Position numbers and translations under genes: made by a program. Positions 1 through 12,050 of a DNA stretch of 64,000 nt are shown piece by piece (the first letter of the stretch is position 1; every line of letters begins with the position of its first letter). Source of the stretch: Amanita rubescens (taxonomy: Eukaryota; Basidiomycota; Agaricomycetes; Agaricales; Amanitaceae); contig WION01000131.1 in NCBI GenBank assembly GCA_015039365.1, positions 1 through 64,000 on the forward strand, read 5' to 3'. Under the pieces are notes generated by a model. The model made no database searches. It saw only the letters and a list, made by a program, of their open reading frames with translations, and was not told where the DNA came from.

Positions 1-584
1 ATCGGTTTGGCTCACGGTGACCCAGTACCAGCCGTCCGGACGAGAAGCGCCAATTACTTATATTTCCAGAGTCTAAGAAGGACGGAGTCACAAGAAACGT
101 CTAAGTCGAAAGATGTTACTACGAACCTAGTCAAAATCAAGTCGGTTTCCTTGTGGAACCAAACCAACGGTCGACCGGTCGTGACCGCGCTGCGTGAGAA
201 GTTAGCAGGTATCACGCGGTGACTAAGCAACCTAGTAGCAGCATATGGCATTCCTGATAAGACCGATTTGGGCCGGCTAGTTAGCTATGCCATTCATGAC
301 TCAAGGGCTGCCATGCTGACTGCAGGAATCCGAACACGAGTGGGAACCCCCATAGAAAAAGTAAACATGATGATAGCGCAGGAGTGTGGGCGGCGCAACT
401 CGGATCGAAACGGGTTTTTGAATGCAGATAAAAAGGCGACAATCCTACTCGTAGCTGGAGATCAAGTCTGGATTGAGAGCGAAAATCATGTTCAAAAGCT
501 GTTTTTTCCCATCCGAAATAAATGCCACAAGTGAACAATATGCATTTTTCTAAAGTAGTTGGAACACGACGATCTGATCTCAAG
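1..584. other. No recognisable gene
   Basis: Short open frames occur on both strands, but none has a recognisable domain, a signal peptide or a coherent exon series. The stretch ends at the stop of the secreted-protein copy that begins at 1283. Confidence 0.5.
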
Positions 585-1283
585 CTAATGGCCGTTATCT
601 ACTAAAAAGGGTTCCCCTTCAGCCACGAGATTACCCGTAAACTGGACGGTCCACAAAGCAATAGGTGCACACTGCAACCCGGGAGGACCTGAGGTAGGGC
701 TGGCCTGATACCACACCTGAAAATAATCATTAGTGAAAATTCTACATTGAACATCAACACCCACATCTTGTCCGGATCCACAGGCATAAAAGCCGCCCAC
801 AGAATTGAACGACAGCTGTGAGCCTAGCAGTGAACTCTCCGTATCAGATTGGATGCTGAACGTGTTGTACAAGGCACATTCGTCCGAACTACTTCCTACG
901 ACAAATCCAAGTTGGCCGTAGTTGAACATCCTCCGGACTGCGGGACTGCACCGATGAGGGCTCGTTGGGTAGCGGTAGAGCCTGGGGCGGGTGCGGCCGT
1001 CAATACTCCTTGGTAGAAGTAGAATACTCCTATTGGGCCACTGCCAGTAAGAGTAGCGTAGCCGCCTGCTCCGCCAGATGTTTGCAAAGGCTACGGGAGT
1101 TGGTCATAATTATCCCACGAAACGTTCGAGAATGTGGCTCACCAGGATGTTCGGACCCGTGGTATTCGAGCTGGCAACGAGGTAGAAAGATGGCGTGCTC
1201 GCGCCTGGGACAGTGACAGCTCCAGCGAAGGATACCAAAGCTACAATTGAGAGGAGTCGAGAAATAGGAAGAGTCAAGCGCAT
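585..1283 (-). pseudogene. Small secreted protein paralog A, frameshifted
   Basis: This is a member of a five-copy local family. Exon 1 (1283-1143) starts with a clear signal peptide (MRLTLPISRLLSIVALVSFA). Exon 2 (1090-765) carries the family core GGYATLTGSGPIGVFYFYQG, IQSDTE and GGFYACGSG, and exon 3 (716-585) carries VWYQASPTSGPPG. Both introns match the intact paralogs at 22212 and 47358 in position; the second is length-neutral in frame. Exon 2 is one base shorter than a whole number of codons: near 921-930, where paralogs encode GCTTYGPLGF, one base is missing and the frame jumps. The C-terminus also runs on past the paralogs' stop (after ALWTV) for about 20 residues. Function is unknown; I infer secretion from the signal peptide. 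A sequencing error cannot be excluded. Confidence 0.7.
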
Positions 1284-1345
1284 TTTGGGTGCAGAACCTA
1301 GAGTCGACTTTGGCCTGGTTATATTCCGCGGGCTCTGCACCCGCT
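1284..1345 (-). promoter_or_regulatory. Conserved upstream block of secreted-protein copy A
   Basis: Immediately upstream of the ATG the minus strand carries a GAATATAACCAGG element followed by AAAGTCGACTCTAGGTTC. Almost the same block lies before copies at 22212 and 47358, and part of it before 20571. The AT-rich core sits about 40 bases before the start and may act as a TATA box. Its function is inferred from conservation and position. Confidence 0.5.
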
Positions 1346-1849
1346 ACATTTCATTAATCAAGGCGCACTAAAGAAGACACGTCCAACGGTGTTGGTTGCC
1401 CGAAAAATCACATCCATTATACGCCATGATACTGAATGCAGGGAACTTGGAGAAAGTCTCATGACAGTTGTGATCAACGTGTGATATGCTGTGTACCTGA
1501 CGTTTATCATTTTCAATACGAGATGCTTGTCATTGCGAGGAATGAATTAGTGGCAAGCTTTAATCACTGAACGAAAGCATACATACCGATGTTCGCCAGT
1601 ATGCGTCAGACTCAAGTACTGTAGGATGAATACCAGAAGCCGCCCTGTCAGTCGTTGACTCATTTGTACACCAACCGTGGATATTCGCAAGGAGCAAGCT
1701 TCAACGAGACATCATTGGTGTCTGCGCTTTTGGCTTAGCGCGAAGGAGCTCAGCCGGACGTGGGTTCTTCGTGCGATGACTCATGTTGATTAGGGGAGCA
1801 TTCGATCAGTAGCCTGTACGATCCAATAAACAATTGTTTCAGGTTTCCC
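1346..1849. repeat. Degenerate duplicated spacer
   Basis: This stretch is a diverged copy of the spacer between the intact secreted-protein gene at 22212 and the transporter end at 22916. Shared strings include GTCCAACGGTGTT and CTTGGAGAAAGTCTCATGACAG. It shows that gene A and the transporter fragment beyond it moved as one duplicated segment. No coding potential was recognised. Confidence 0.6.
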
Positions 1850-2640
1850 ATCAACGGATTCGCTTTTCTTGGTTGTGAAGTACTATGACAACGCCGATCA
1901 GGTTAACGATGACAGATCGACCACGTCCTGACATACATTTATGATTTCTGCCTCTGATCGATTTATGCTTGCTTAGGAGACAGCACCAAAGAGGATATCC
2001 GTTTCCTCAAACTTTTCCCGTTGGTCGCTGGGAAAATGTCGCCATCACTCCAATGTTGACGGTCGCGAACATGATAAATATCTTGTACCTCAAGTCGGTA
2101 ATCATCTGGGGCGTGACTTTGGTCACAAGAAGTCTAGAAAACGTCATTGTGGCGCATGATGCATGATAGGCCGTAGCCACTGGGAAGCACTAACCTGCGC
2201 AAGGCCATAGTGCCGCGTGCGAGTGGGAAAGTACGGCAGCCATCGCCTTACTGGTTGGGGTAGGATTCGCTGAGTTTCCAACAGGTTGTGTCTTCAAGCG
2301 AATCGCGCTTACAATGTAAAAGAGAATCCCCATTCCCATGCGGAGATGGATAATGACCGTTTACGTCCTCGTGTTTCAACACTGAAGAAAATTTGAATTG
2401 GTCGCCACAATTTTTCTACTAACGGATGGGAAGATAGCTAAAACACGTTCCTTGTAAGCGATCGAAAGGGATCTCGGCAGCAGAAGAGGCACCTGATCGA
2501 GCTTTGGCCACACCGCAGCAAGAAAATGATGAAAGCGATAACAAACCGGACAAAGTCGGCGCACCCCTCTTTAAGAGTTGCGTGAGCCACGACACGAGAA
2601 CCATATTTGATCACCCGAACATATGCGGATACCGCTGAAA
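1850..2640 (-). pseudogene. Decayed partial copy of MFS sugar transporter
   Basis: Read on the minus strand, this DNA aligns by eye with scattered pieces of the transporter at 22916-25145: the FVRFVIAFIIFLL segment, the ETLG/RKRS region, the segment before the last membrane span and the TNLGYKIFIMFATVNIG region. Large internal stretches are missing, joints fall inside former introns, and the frame is repeatedly lost. It keeps the same order and orientation relative to secreted gene A as the intact transporter has to gene C, so it is a relic of a segmental duplication rather than a gene. Confidence 0.75.
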
Positions 2641-2918
2641 AAAGTAGTAAGCGTTGGAGCAATGAAGAAAAAAATTGGTCGAGAAAAAGCCGGCCCAAGC
2701 TTAGTATGGAAGTGGAAGTGGAGGCGATGCATAATGATCTGAGGACCGTTGAGGCGGTCAAGAAAGGCTTGGAAAGCACAAAAAAAGAAGCTAGAGTGGT
2801 GGAAAAAGCGCGTCAATGAACGTCGAATCGTAGGTGACAGACCGAGAACGATTGATTGTATACATATAGCTTACAAGAAGGGTCACTATCTTTTTGAGTG
2901 TAATATGACAGCCCAACG
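2641..2918. other. Spacer downstream of Argonaute 1
   Basis: The AT-rich spacer shows some similarity to the transporter 5' region in its first bases. No gene was recognised. The stop of Argonaute 1 lies at 2919-2921. Confidence 0.4.
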
Positions 2919-5900
2919 TCAAAGGTAGAACATGGAACCTCTGAGATCGTCATGCACCTAGTTGAAAACATACTCAGCATTTACTCAGGGTCACCACTTC
3001 AAAAAGACGTACTCCGCTGCCCCAATGTTTCTTCGCTTCTTCGAACACGCGTTGGCGTTCTTGTTCTTCGTCTGACTTGTCGCTACGAACAGAAGTTACC
3101 GTCGCTTTATCATCCACATTCAAAAAATCATTTAGATAGCACCGCCCACGCTCGCACGCTATGTCTGCATAGTACGCCGGAGGGATCAGGCTGACCGATC
3201 TCGTTGCACGGCCATATAGGTAGCTGAAATCGTGAGTACCCTTCTGGATCTCATTTGCTGAAAAATGCGTCTCATCATAGATGATCGTGTAGTGCGTCAT
3301 CTTGACGGTTCCTTGAATACCGGCATGAGCTTGGAGATAAAAGTCGAAATCAAAGCTAATGGAACAGTCAAAACACAAAACAAGTCAATGAGGGTGACTT
3401 ACACAGCCGTTATTCCCCTGTCGACGACAGTTCCTGGTATCGTATTGCCGTTCTTGTCGGCGTCCTTCTCATCCGTTGCGAACGGTCTTGTTCCGGGTTA
3501 ATGATCCCCAACGTAAGAAAAGTATAAAGAACTTACTTGGCGTGGTGGCGTTTCCTTAGTAAATGCGTGTTTAGAGTAGTTCAAGTATAAATTTATGAAA
3601 ACCTACCCGCAAACTACCATGGAGAGTAATGGCCTGTAGCCCTTACGGACATCCTTGAACGCTTCAAGGATCTGTTTCAGCTCATCCTTGAGAAGAATGA
3701 GGAACTGGCCCTAAATCGACCCGTTCATTATGACACGTATATTTAGAAGATGACGACGAACCTCTGAGACACCATCGCGGAACACGAAGACGCGCTCAGG
3801 AAGCGCATTCTGGTTATGACTTGCATAAGCCTCTAATCTCTCGATCAACATATCTCGCAGTTCATCAAGTGTCTAAAAGCATCAAAAAATCGGTTTATTC
3901 CTGTTCCAAAGAAGACAGTGCAGACCTCTTTGTTCTTCGCGTGCTTTTGAATTCGGAGACTAGCAGGAAATTGAACAAACGAGTCATCTATGCTTGCTAC
4001 GACAGCGGCGATGGACGGCGTGCCGCTCTTGCTTCCAGGACCAGCGTGGGTGACGTCAATGCCAACCATCATCGTAGGTTTGGTTTTCAGCCATGCAATG
4101 GCGGAATCATCAAGCTTGAACGTCGTCCTTCAGAATCTCGCTTTTACGGTATTCTCATGAAAAACTTACTTTATGATTTATCCCTCCAAGCTTCGTGTTT
4201 ACCTTCAAAGTGACGTTGGATAAGTATTGATCTTGCCTCCTTTCTTGGAGCGCTGTGTCGAGTTGCATATGGAAGGTATGGATGCCAAGGATAACGTCGC
4301 AAATGCGCTAGAACCAAAAAATAATAATAATTCAGGGTCGTCAAATCGAAACAATCAAAATTTTACCTTGATGCCGGGGTAAATACATTTGTCTATTCCC
4401 CGCAGCAACACGAGGATGAAGCTAGGCTTTCCAGTTTGTCCTTGCTGCGCCTCTATTATGTTCTGTATAACTCTTAATGCCTCTGTTCTCCCATCGTCGT
4501 CACGCTGTATAGTGTTTAAGTCCGCCGTGAGCATGGTTTGCGTGGATCCCTGGATGTCCATCCCGATCACCAAGCATTTCTGTTGGAATGCATCGACCAG
4601 CCCGGAGATCCGGTCCGACTCAGGCGGCCGTCGACTGGTAACCCATGGATCATCAATGTATAGCACCCAGAAAGAGTCGACCTTGGCTCCCTGATGGAAT
4701 TTGGCGTTGACAATGTTCCAGGCACCATTCTTCACGGTTACAGGTCGAGCATTATGGTACGACAGTTTGGGAGCCTCTAGAATACGGCCGGGAATCTCGG
4801 CCATCTTGTCGCCGATCTCAATCCCGAATGAAGCGAGGATGGGAGCTTTCGCCTGAGGCGAGAAACAAAGGGCGGGCAAGCCGTCCTCGAGAAGGCACCG
4901 GGCGTTAATACCTGGAGGCTTGCATGCAATCTGTATCATTTCGGCCGTTTCATCTCCTGTAAGTTTGCCTATGCGAGCGCAACCAGGAATAATGTCACAT
5001 AGTTCGGCAGGGACCCATACCGGATCCTTTTTACGTTTCATGTCGCGATAACCGAGACATACGACTGGCAGATCGTGGGCGTGTTCGAGCGTTTGATTAT
5101 GCTCTGAACATCATTTCGTCAAAATTGACAATCATGACGCTCGAGATCGACTTACTTTGTTTAAAGAATTCCTCTACCGACATCCTTTCACCGTCCACGG
5201 TAATTTGCTGGTCTCGAGCGGTACTCTTACCGATCGCAAAAAGCTTTTTCTTGTGACCTAGGTGTCGCGTTCTGACTCTGATGCTGCCCACCACGCTGGA
5301 CGGCAGTCTCGGCATTGCACCATGTTTGGTTCTAACTTCTAACAGCACTTCGGCCAGATTTCGGGGCTCGATGAAGGCGGACGAACAAACGTTCCTAACG
5401 GCTTGACTTAGTACAACACTCCGGTGGAAAGCACAGGTTCGACGTACACATTGACCATCAATTGTTTGAACGTGGGCCTGACAGATATGAAGAAGCCTCG
5501 CCATACTTGAACTCCAGTAGATAAACGTATGTCGGAATGAATTTCATTCGGGTCGAAAAAGTACTTGGTAGCCCCGTTGCTATCTTTCTTACCCAAGCGA
5601 ACGCCGTTGTGACTTGCCGGATACTGGAGGATAAGGTTCAATGCTGAAAGGGTCGGTTGTAGATCGTCAGTTCGACGTTGCAAGTCGCCCTCCGTGAATC
5701 TGTTAACACCAGCAAAAATCAATGATCAGGGGGCCGTCTTCTAACGAAAAACAAAGCAATACCGGTTGATAGGGCCGAGATTTATTTCGCTCAAGAACTG
5801 AATGGTAACTTCATACAGAGGCTTCTTTTTCTCAGGCTCCTTCTCTTCTTCCGCGTCCTCTCTAAACACGATCGTGAGTTGGAGGGGTTGGGGTAGCTCT

Positions 5901-6458
5901 TTTGAGGCGATGATCCGCTGGCTGTAGTCGTGGACGATAAAAGAGCTGTACGGCTCGAAACGTTGATCCTCATTTAGAATCTCGAAGATCCGCCGCTTAA
6001 TTGACGACTTGATATTAGCAGGATCACTGCTGGATCGCGCCTTTCCTTTTCCTTTAACATCTTTACCGCCGTCGTCGACGCTCTTGGGAGTAACATCCGT
6101 GATGGTCACAGAATAGTCGTAGAAAGGGCTTTTCGGCAGTTTTACTGTAAAGAAATTCGCCCGAAGATTGATCTCAGCGCCGATCGTCCCATAACCAGGG
6201 CGCAAAGGTAGTTCGGCCAACCCACTACCCTCCGCTTCGAAGCGTTCAATAAGAGCCTCTTGGCTCCCGTCTGTGAGCCGGGGAGGGAGAGTTACCGGCT
6301 GATTGGGAGGGTAAACCACAGGGCCCACGGAACCCCCCTCCTCCACCCCTGCTTCTTCCACCTCGGCCACGATACCCTCCTCTTCGACCGCCGCGTCCCG
6401 AGCCAGAACCATGCTGAGGTCCACGGCCCCGGCCCCTTCCTCTTCCTCTATCTGCCAT
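2919..6458 (-). CDS. Argonaute protein 1 (RNA silencing), N-terminal frame break
   Basis: Argonautes bind small guide RNAs and silence or cleave matching RNA. Domains in order: an RGG-rich N-terminus (MADRGRGRGRGRG, from 6458); N domain (6246-5741, FYDYSVTITDVTPKS and HDYSQRIIASKELPQP); linker and PAZ (5722-5040, VRTRHLGHKKKLF, WVPAELCDIIPG); MID (about 5000-4355); PIWI (4280-2919). The catalytic set looks complete: Asp in GIDVTHAGPG, Glu in KNKE, Asp in FVFRDGVSE, His in MTHYTIIYDE. About nine short introns separate the exons and the frame runs through all joints I checked; the last exon encodes VHDDLRGSMFYL then stop. One problem: the RGG frame and the frame entering GPVVYPPNQPV differ by one base, at a run of six C (6333-6338). 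An ATG at 6412 would open the second frame with an acidic leader instead. Argonaute 2, in the same orientation, starts its 3' end 1.8 kb upstream. Confidence 0.92.
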
Positions 6459-6660
6459 GAGGCCCTAGAGACAATGAAAAAAGAAAGCGATGTCGGCGAA
6501 AATTGCAAGAGGGTAAGAACTGTATTATGCGTGTAGTAGGGCTTGCCAATTCGCAGTGGTGTTCGTGGTTGTGAGCTTAAGGCAGGGCACGAGAAGCTCA
6601 CAATCACGGTTTGAGGCAAGAAGAGGCTATCGTCCAGGTGCCGTTTTATACTCGTGCCCA
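6459..6660 (-). promoter_or_regulatory. Argonaute 1 leader and promoter with TATA box
   Basis: On the minus strand TATAAAA lies at 6650-6644, about 190 bases before the ATG at 6458. The leader contains CAAACCGTGATTGTGAGCTTC and ends in TCTCTAG just before the ATG, which may be the acceptor of a 5'UTR intron. Argonaute 2 has the same element order at 12050-11828, so the two promoters share ancestry. Confidence 0.55.
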
Positions 6661-8295
6661 TGCCCGCGCAACTCCGACTTGACGCATACAATGACCCCAC
6701 GCATTGGAAACTGCGATACATAAATAGATGGAATGATCGCCATTCGAGTTGCCATAAAAGAGAGTGCGATAAAACAGTCCATGAGAATTAGCAAGCTGGA
6801 TGCAATGCGTATTCAGCCCCACCTCGTTCTTCAACATCCGATACTTCTCTCGATGTTATCCACTGATTCCTCCTTCCTATCGTTCGTCATGATAGTTTTT
6901 ATGGCAAAGATCTTTCATATCAATCTCGTTGACCGGTACGGCGGTAGCTCCTAGGAAGCCTTGTCTGGACCGAACCCAACCGCACCAATAATAGTAGACA
7001 GGAGGTACGGCGTTCCGACGGGTCGTATTTCTGCCTTTGACTCCTGTTCAGCAGGGCTTGACGTTCCGCTAGCCGAGCTCGTGTGGTCTCAACGTGACTT
7101 GGATACCCCAGAATCGGACACTATCGTCATACTTGCGTCACGGACGGGCTTGATAGACTCTGGGATTTGGAAAGGAAGGGTACTACTTCGAGACCTTGGG
7201 GACGCGTTCCGATGTGGCAGCGGGCAGATCCGAGCGGAGTGTGAAACGGAGGCAAATATTTGGACCAATGCGCCCACTGCACAGGAAACGCGCTTCACCT
7301 TATGCACGTCATATACCCCTCTATGTTCATTCGTCTAATGCTGCTGCGAGATGTACAAGTTCAATCAAGACACAACGGATTCTGTGAGAAAGGCGCGGAA
7401 TGGGCCTGATAGTCCAACGCCGACAACAAGATTTGCTTTAATTTACACACGTAAACTAGAACCTCCCTAATCACCTCATATCAAGAAGTAGACTTTTGGC
7501 TGCCTCTTGGGTCGAAAATAAGGAAGTTAACGATCTTGTACACCAATAGAAGAAATATATTTCTGGTGTCTTCTTGCTTCTGAAGCAACTGCAAGGCATG
7601 TTCTTTCAAAATAGCAGCAGCGATGGAGTAAAACGGCGGCACATTGTCGATACTGGTGCGTCCGGAAACCGTTGTGAATCTGTAACTACTTACTAATTAC
7701 ACATGATTCCCAGCTACGCAAAAGAATGCAGGCGAGTATCCAACCTCCAGCCCCTTTACGTGCAAAAAGCAGGAGGAACAACGCCCTTACCAAAAATGGA
7801 CAACACGCCAGGCGAGGGAGAAGCAGTAGGTCGGACGAGGTCGGACGCCGACCAGCGCCGACCCGTCGTCAAGTTCATGATCAAGTGACTCTGATTGATG
7901 CGTTCCGCCCCTGGGCCCTACTCTGTGCCTGTCATACTATGAGTCATCACCGCTTGCTCGCCACGTCTGGATAGAAACGGATGAAGAAACCATATGTGTC
8001 GAATATGCCATGATGAGTTTTACACATAATCATGCCATCGCGCGGTTCATGGCGGGGTGCATCTTTGGCTTCCTGAGGGATCCAACCGCGAACTTTGAGG
8101 CCATTCCACTGTCTCTCACATTAGCCTTAGGAGGGCTCAAATACCGTTTTGACTTACGGTATGAGGCTCTGAATCGATGACGTGGCAGTGCTCTAAACTC
8201 CCGACAGTAGATTGCCCGCAGATGACGCAGCGGCAAACCGGTCTCGTCGATCTAATTCAGTATGGAACGCGGTAGTCGTCGACAAAGCCGACACC
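6661..8295. other. Spacer between the two Argonautes; no gene recognised
   Basis: Open frames of 60-125 residues (for example 6961-7338 plus and 7703-7888 plus) show no domain, signal peptide or splice-linked continuation, and some overlap on opposite strands. I see no mobile-element coding remains. Confidence 0.4.
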
Positions 8296-11200
8296 TCACG
8301 GTCTGACCAACCATACCCATGGGGTGAACATGGAACGCCTGAGATCCTCGTGGACCTAGTTGGGAATTTCAATCAGCATTGTTTCGTAGTCACCATTTCA
8401 AAAAAAAGACATACTCCACTGCCCCAATGTTCCTTCGCTGCTTCGAACACCCGTTGCCGCTCTCTTTCTTCATCTGAATGGCCACTACGAACAGAAGTAG
8501 TCGCCTTGTCATCGACGTTCAAAAAATCATTCAAATAGCACCGCCCACGCTCGCACGCAATATCTGCATAGTACGCCGGAGGGATAAGGCTAACCGATCT
8601 CGTGGCACGGCCGTACAGATAGCTGGTATCATTAGCGCCCTTTTGGATCTCATCTGCCGAGAAATGTGTTTCGTCGTAAATAACGGTGTAGTGCGTCATC
8701 TTGACGGTTCCTTGGAGACCGGCGTGAGCTTGGAGATAAAAGTCGAAATCAAAGCTAAAAACGGAACAGTGAATTCGCAAGTACAGGTGACAAGTGCAAA
8801 GGCTTACACGGCAGTTATGCCCCTGTCAACGACGGTTCCTGGTAGTGTGTTGCCATTCTTGTCAGCATGCTTTTCATCCGTTGCGAAAGCTCTTGTTCAA
8901 GGTCAACAACGTCCCAATGTCAAATGAGTATAACGAACTCACTTTGCATGATGGCGTTTCCTTTGTGAATTTGTTCAGGAGGTATTAGTTGTAATTTCAT
9001 GAAAACTTACCCGCAAACAACAATGGACAGAAGTGGCTTGTAGCCATTACGTATCCTCTTGAAAGCTTCCTGTATCTGCGGCAATTCCTCCCTGAGGACA
9101 ACGGCGAATTGTCCCTAAATCGCGTTCAGAACGGCATTAACGTACTGTATAACGCGACAACAAACCTCGGAGACACCATCGCGAAACACGAAAACTCGCT
9201 CAGGGAGCTTGTTCCCGTTCTTACTTGCATAAACCTGTAACCTCTCGATCATCATTTCCAACAATTCGTCAAGGGTCTGAGAAAGAAAGGAATCAATCTG
9301 ATTCTATACAGAAATGAGGCAACACTAACCTCTTTATTCTTGGCGTGCTTTTGGACCCGGAGGCTAGCGGGGAAATGGACAAAGGAGTCATCTACGCTTG
9401 CTACGACAGCAGCAATGGACGGCGTGCCCATCTTACTTCCAGGACCAGCGTGAGTTACGTCGATCCCAACCATCATTGTAGATTTGGTTCTCAGCCATTT
9501 CATCGCGGAATCGTCCAGCTAACGTACATCAATCACTCAGTTATTGTCTCATCGTGAACGACCCGACCCACCTTATGGTTTATCCCTCCAAGCTTTGTGT
9601 TGACCTTCAAAGCGACGTTGGACAAATATTGATCCTGCCTCTTTTCCTCGAGCGCTTTGTCGAGTAACATGTGGACGGTATGGATACCCAACATAGAGTC
9701 GCAAATACGCTAACAAGCGGTTATGAAATGTTGGGTTGAAACAATCGCAAATTTACCTTAATTCCTGCATAAATCCACTTGTCTACGCCACGTAGGAGCA
9801 CGAGGATAAAGCTGGGCTTTCCGGTCTTTGCTTTCTGCGTCTCTATTACCTCTCGTATGTGCCTCAACGCCTTTGTTCTCGAAAAGTCATCGCCCTGCAT
9901 AGAATTCAAGTCTGCTGTGAGAATCGCTCGCTTGGCCCCCTGGAAGTCCATCCCACTCGCTGTGCATTTGGCTTGGAATGCATCGGCCAGCTGAGTAAGC
10001 ATGTTCCCAGGCGGTGGGCCTCGCCTGGGATCGGAAACTGAATCATCCTTAACATATAGCCCCCAGTAAGACGTGACCTTGGCTCCACGCAGGAACTTGA
10101 TGTCGACGATGTTCCAAGCACCATTCTCCGCGATCACTGGTTTATTGCGGTATGAGAGTTTGGGAGGTGGTAAAATGCGCGCTGGAATTTCGGACATCTT
10201 GTTACTAATGTCGATGCCGAATGAAGCGAGGATGGGAGCCTTCCTCTGCACCGAAAAGCCAAGGGTGGACAATCCCTCGTCGAGGAGACACTTGGCGTTA
10301 ATGGCAGGACGCTTGCACGCAATATTGATCATTTTTGTCGTTTCGTCTCGCGTGAGCTTGCCCGTACGAGCGCTACCGGGAATAATGTCACATAACTCGG
10401 CTGGCACCCATATAGGTTCTTTTCTGCCATCCTTGTCCATATATCCGAGACACGCAAGCGGTAAATTAGCATGCTCCAGCGTTTCTTGTATCCTAATTAT
10501 TGTTAATAACTCGTCTTGACCACTTTGCACGCGAGATTGACTTACTTCGTTTAAAGTACTGCTCCACTGACATCTTTTCGCCGTCTACCGTGATCATCTC
10601 GTTCCTAGCTGATTTTGCACCTATTTTGAAGAGCTTTTTCTTATGACCCAAGTTTTTCGTCCTGACTTTGATGCTTCCCAGCACATCGGGAGGAATAGTT
10701 CCCACTTCCAAGAGCACTTTAGCCAGGTTTCGCGGTTCCAAGAAGGCCGCGTAACAAACGTTGCTAAAGTTTCGTCTTAAGACGAATGTGGATAGCGCGA
10801 GACTGAGTGTAAGACTTACACATTGACCATCAATTCTTTGAACGTGGGCCTGACGGATATTAGAAACCCTTGCCATACTTGAACTCCGGGAGATAAAGAT
10901 ATCCTGGAATCGATTCTCTTCGGGTCGAAAAAATATTTGGTAGCACCATTAGTGTCTTTCTTTCCCAAGCGCGTGCCGGTATGACTTGCTTGATATTGAA
11001 GGATAAGGTTTAGTGCCGAAAGGGTCGGTTGTAACTCATATTCTCGGTATTGCAAGTCGCCCTCTGTATACCTTTAAAAACGCCGGTTAGAATAACATCC
11101 GCCAACGAAATAGACAAAAAGAATACCGATTGATAGGTTCCAATTTGATTTCGTCTAAGAAATCGATAGAGACCTCGTACAGAATCCTCTTCTTGTCGTC

Positions 11201-11827
11201 AGGCTCCTTCTCGTCTTCCTCCCTGAACGTGATGGTGAGTGTGAGGGGTTGTGGAAGCTCCTTCGCAGCGACGATCCTTTGGCTGTAATCGTGAACCACA
11301 AACAACTTGTATTGCTCAAATATTTTGTCCTCTTCTAGTAACTCGAAGATTCGCCTCCTAATTGGCGCCTTGATATTAGTGGGGTCATCAGCCCGATCGC
11401 GGTTTTCCTCTTCCCTTGCCGCCTTTACCATCCGTTATCGGCGGTCTTGGGAGTAACGTCTGTGATGGTCACCGAATAGTCGTAGAAAGGTCCTTTCGGC
11501 AGTTTTATCGCAAAGAAGTTCGACCGGAGGTGGATCGGGAGGCCAAGCGTCCCCCAACCTGGTCTGGTAGGCATCTCGAGGTGTTTACTGCCCTGTTCCT
11601 TGAAGCGCTTGATAAGAGCGTCCTGGCTGCCATCGGCGAGTCTGGGAGCGACAGCTACTGGCTGGTTGGGCGGGTAAATCAGAGGGCCTTCGATGCCTCT
11701 TCCGCCGCCCTTTCCTCCGTGAAAACTTTCTCTTTCGCCCCCATCTCTCCTTTGGCTGTAATGAGCTGGAGGGCCGCCTGGACCTCTTCTTTGGCCTTGG
11801 CCTTGATGTTGTCGTCTAGTCTGTCAT
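8296..11827 (-). CDS. Argonaute protein 2 (RNA silencing), 5' end disturbed
   Basis: This is a tandem paralog of the gene at 2919-6458 with the same domain order and intron positions. N domain: FYDYSVTITDVTPKT, HDYSQRIVAAKELPQP (11700-11110). PAZ: VRTKNLGHKKKLFKIG, WVPAELCDIIPG (10880-10400). MID/PIWI: 10400-8296. Catalytic residues are present: Asp in GIDVTHAGPGSK, Glu in KNKE, Asp in FVFRDGVSE, His in MTHYTVIYDE. Oddities: (1) the ATG at 11827, equivalent to the start of Argonaute 1, is followed after three codons by TAG because of one extra base; the RG-rich leader reads on in the next frame. (2) Near 11430 the frame seems to break, but a 71-base intron starting GTAAAG and ending CCAATTAG would restore it. 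(3) The last exon ends SMFTPWVWLVRP rather than SMFYL. It may be translated from another start or be decaying. Confidence 0.85.
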
Positions 11828-12050
11828 GTCGAAATCCTAGATGGTAGAGACAACCTGTGAAGAAAAGTCGATGAACTAGGAATGCAACGTGGTTCGCAGC
11901 GGTAGAGAAAGGGTTGTATTGAGCGTAGAATGGGGTTTGGTTATCGATAGTGACGTTCGCGGTGGTCGTGAGCTTTAGTTGGGGCACAAGAAGCTCGCAA
12001 TCACGGTTTGAGTCAAGGAATACGCATAGCTTGGGTGCACCCTTTTATAC
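11828..12050 (-). promoter_or_regulatory. Argonaute 2 leader and promoter with TATA box
   Basis: TATAAAA lies on the minus strand at 12050-12044 and is followed by CAAACCGTGATTGCGAGCTTC, as upstream of Argonaute 1. The leader ends with ATCTAG a few bases before the ATG, a possible 5'UTR intron acceptor. The role is inferred from position and from conservation between the paralogs. Confidence 0.5.

Noticed and set aside
6459..6721. Long upstream extension of the Argonaute 1 frame to 6721
   Set aside because: The extension crosses the TATA box and leader shared with Argonaute 2 and has no Argonaute similarity.
11400..11440. Frameshift in the N domain of Argonaute 2
   Set aside because: A 71-base intron with a CACTAAT branch-like site can explain it, so I do not call it a mutation without transcripts.
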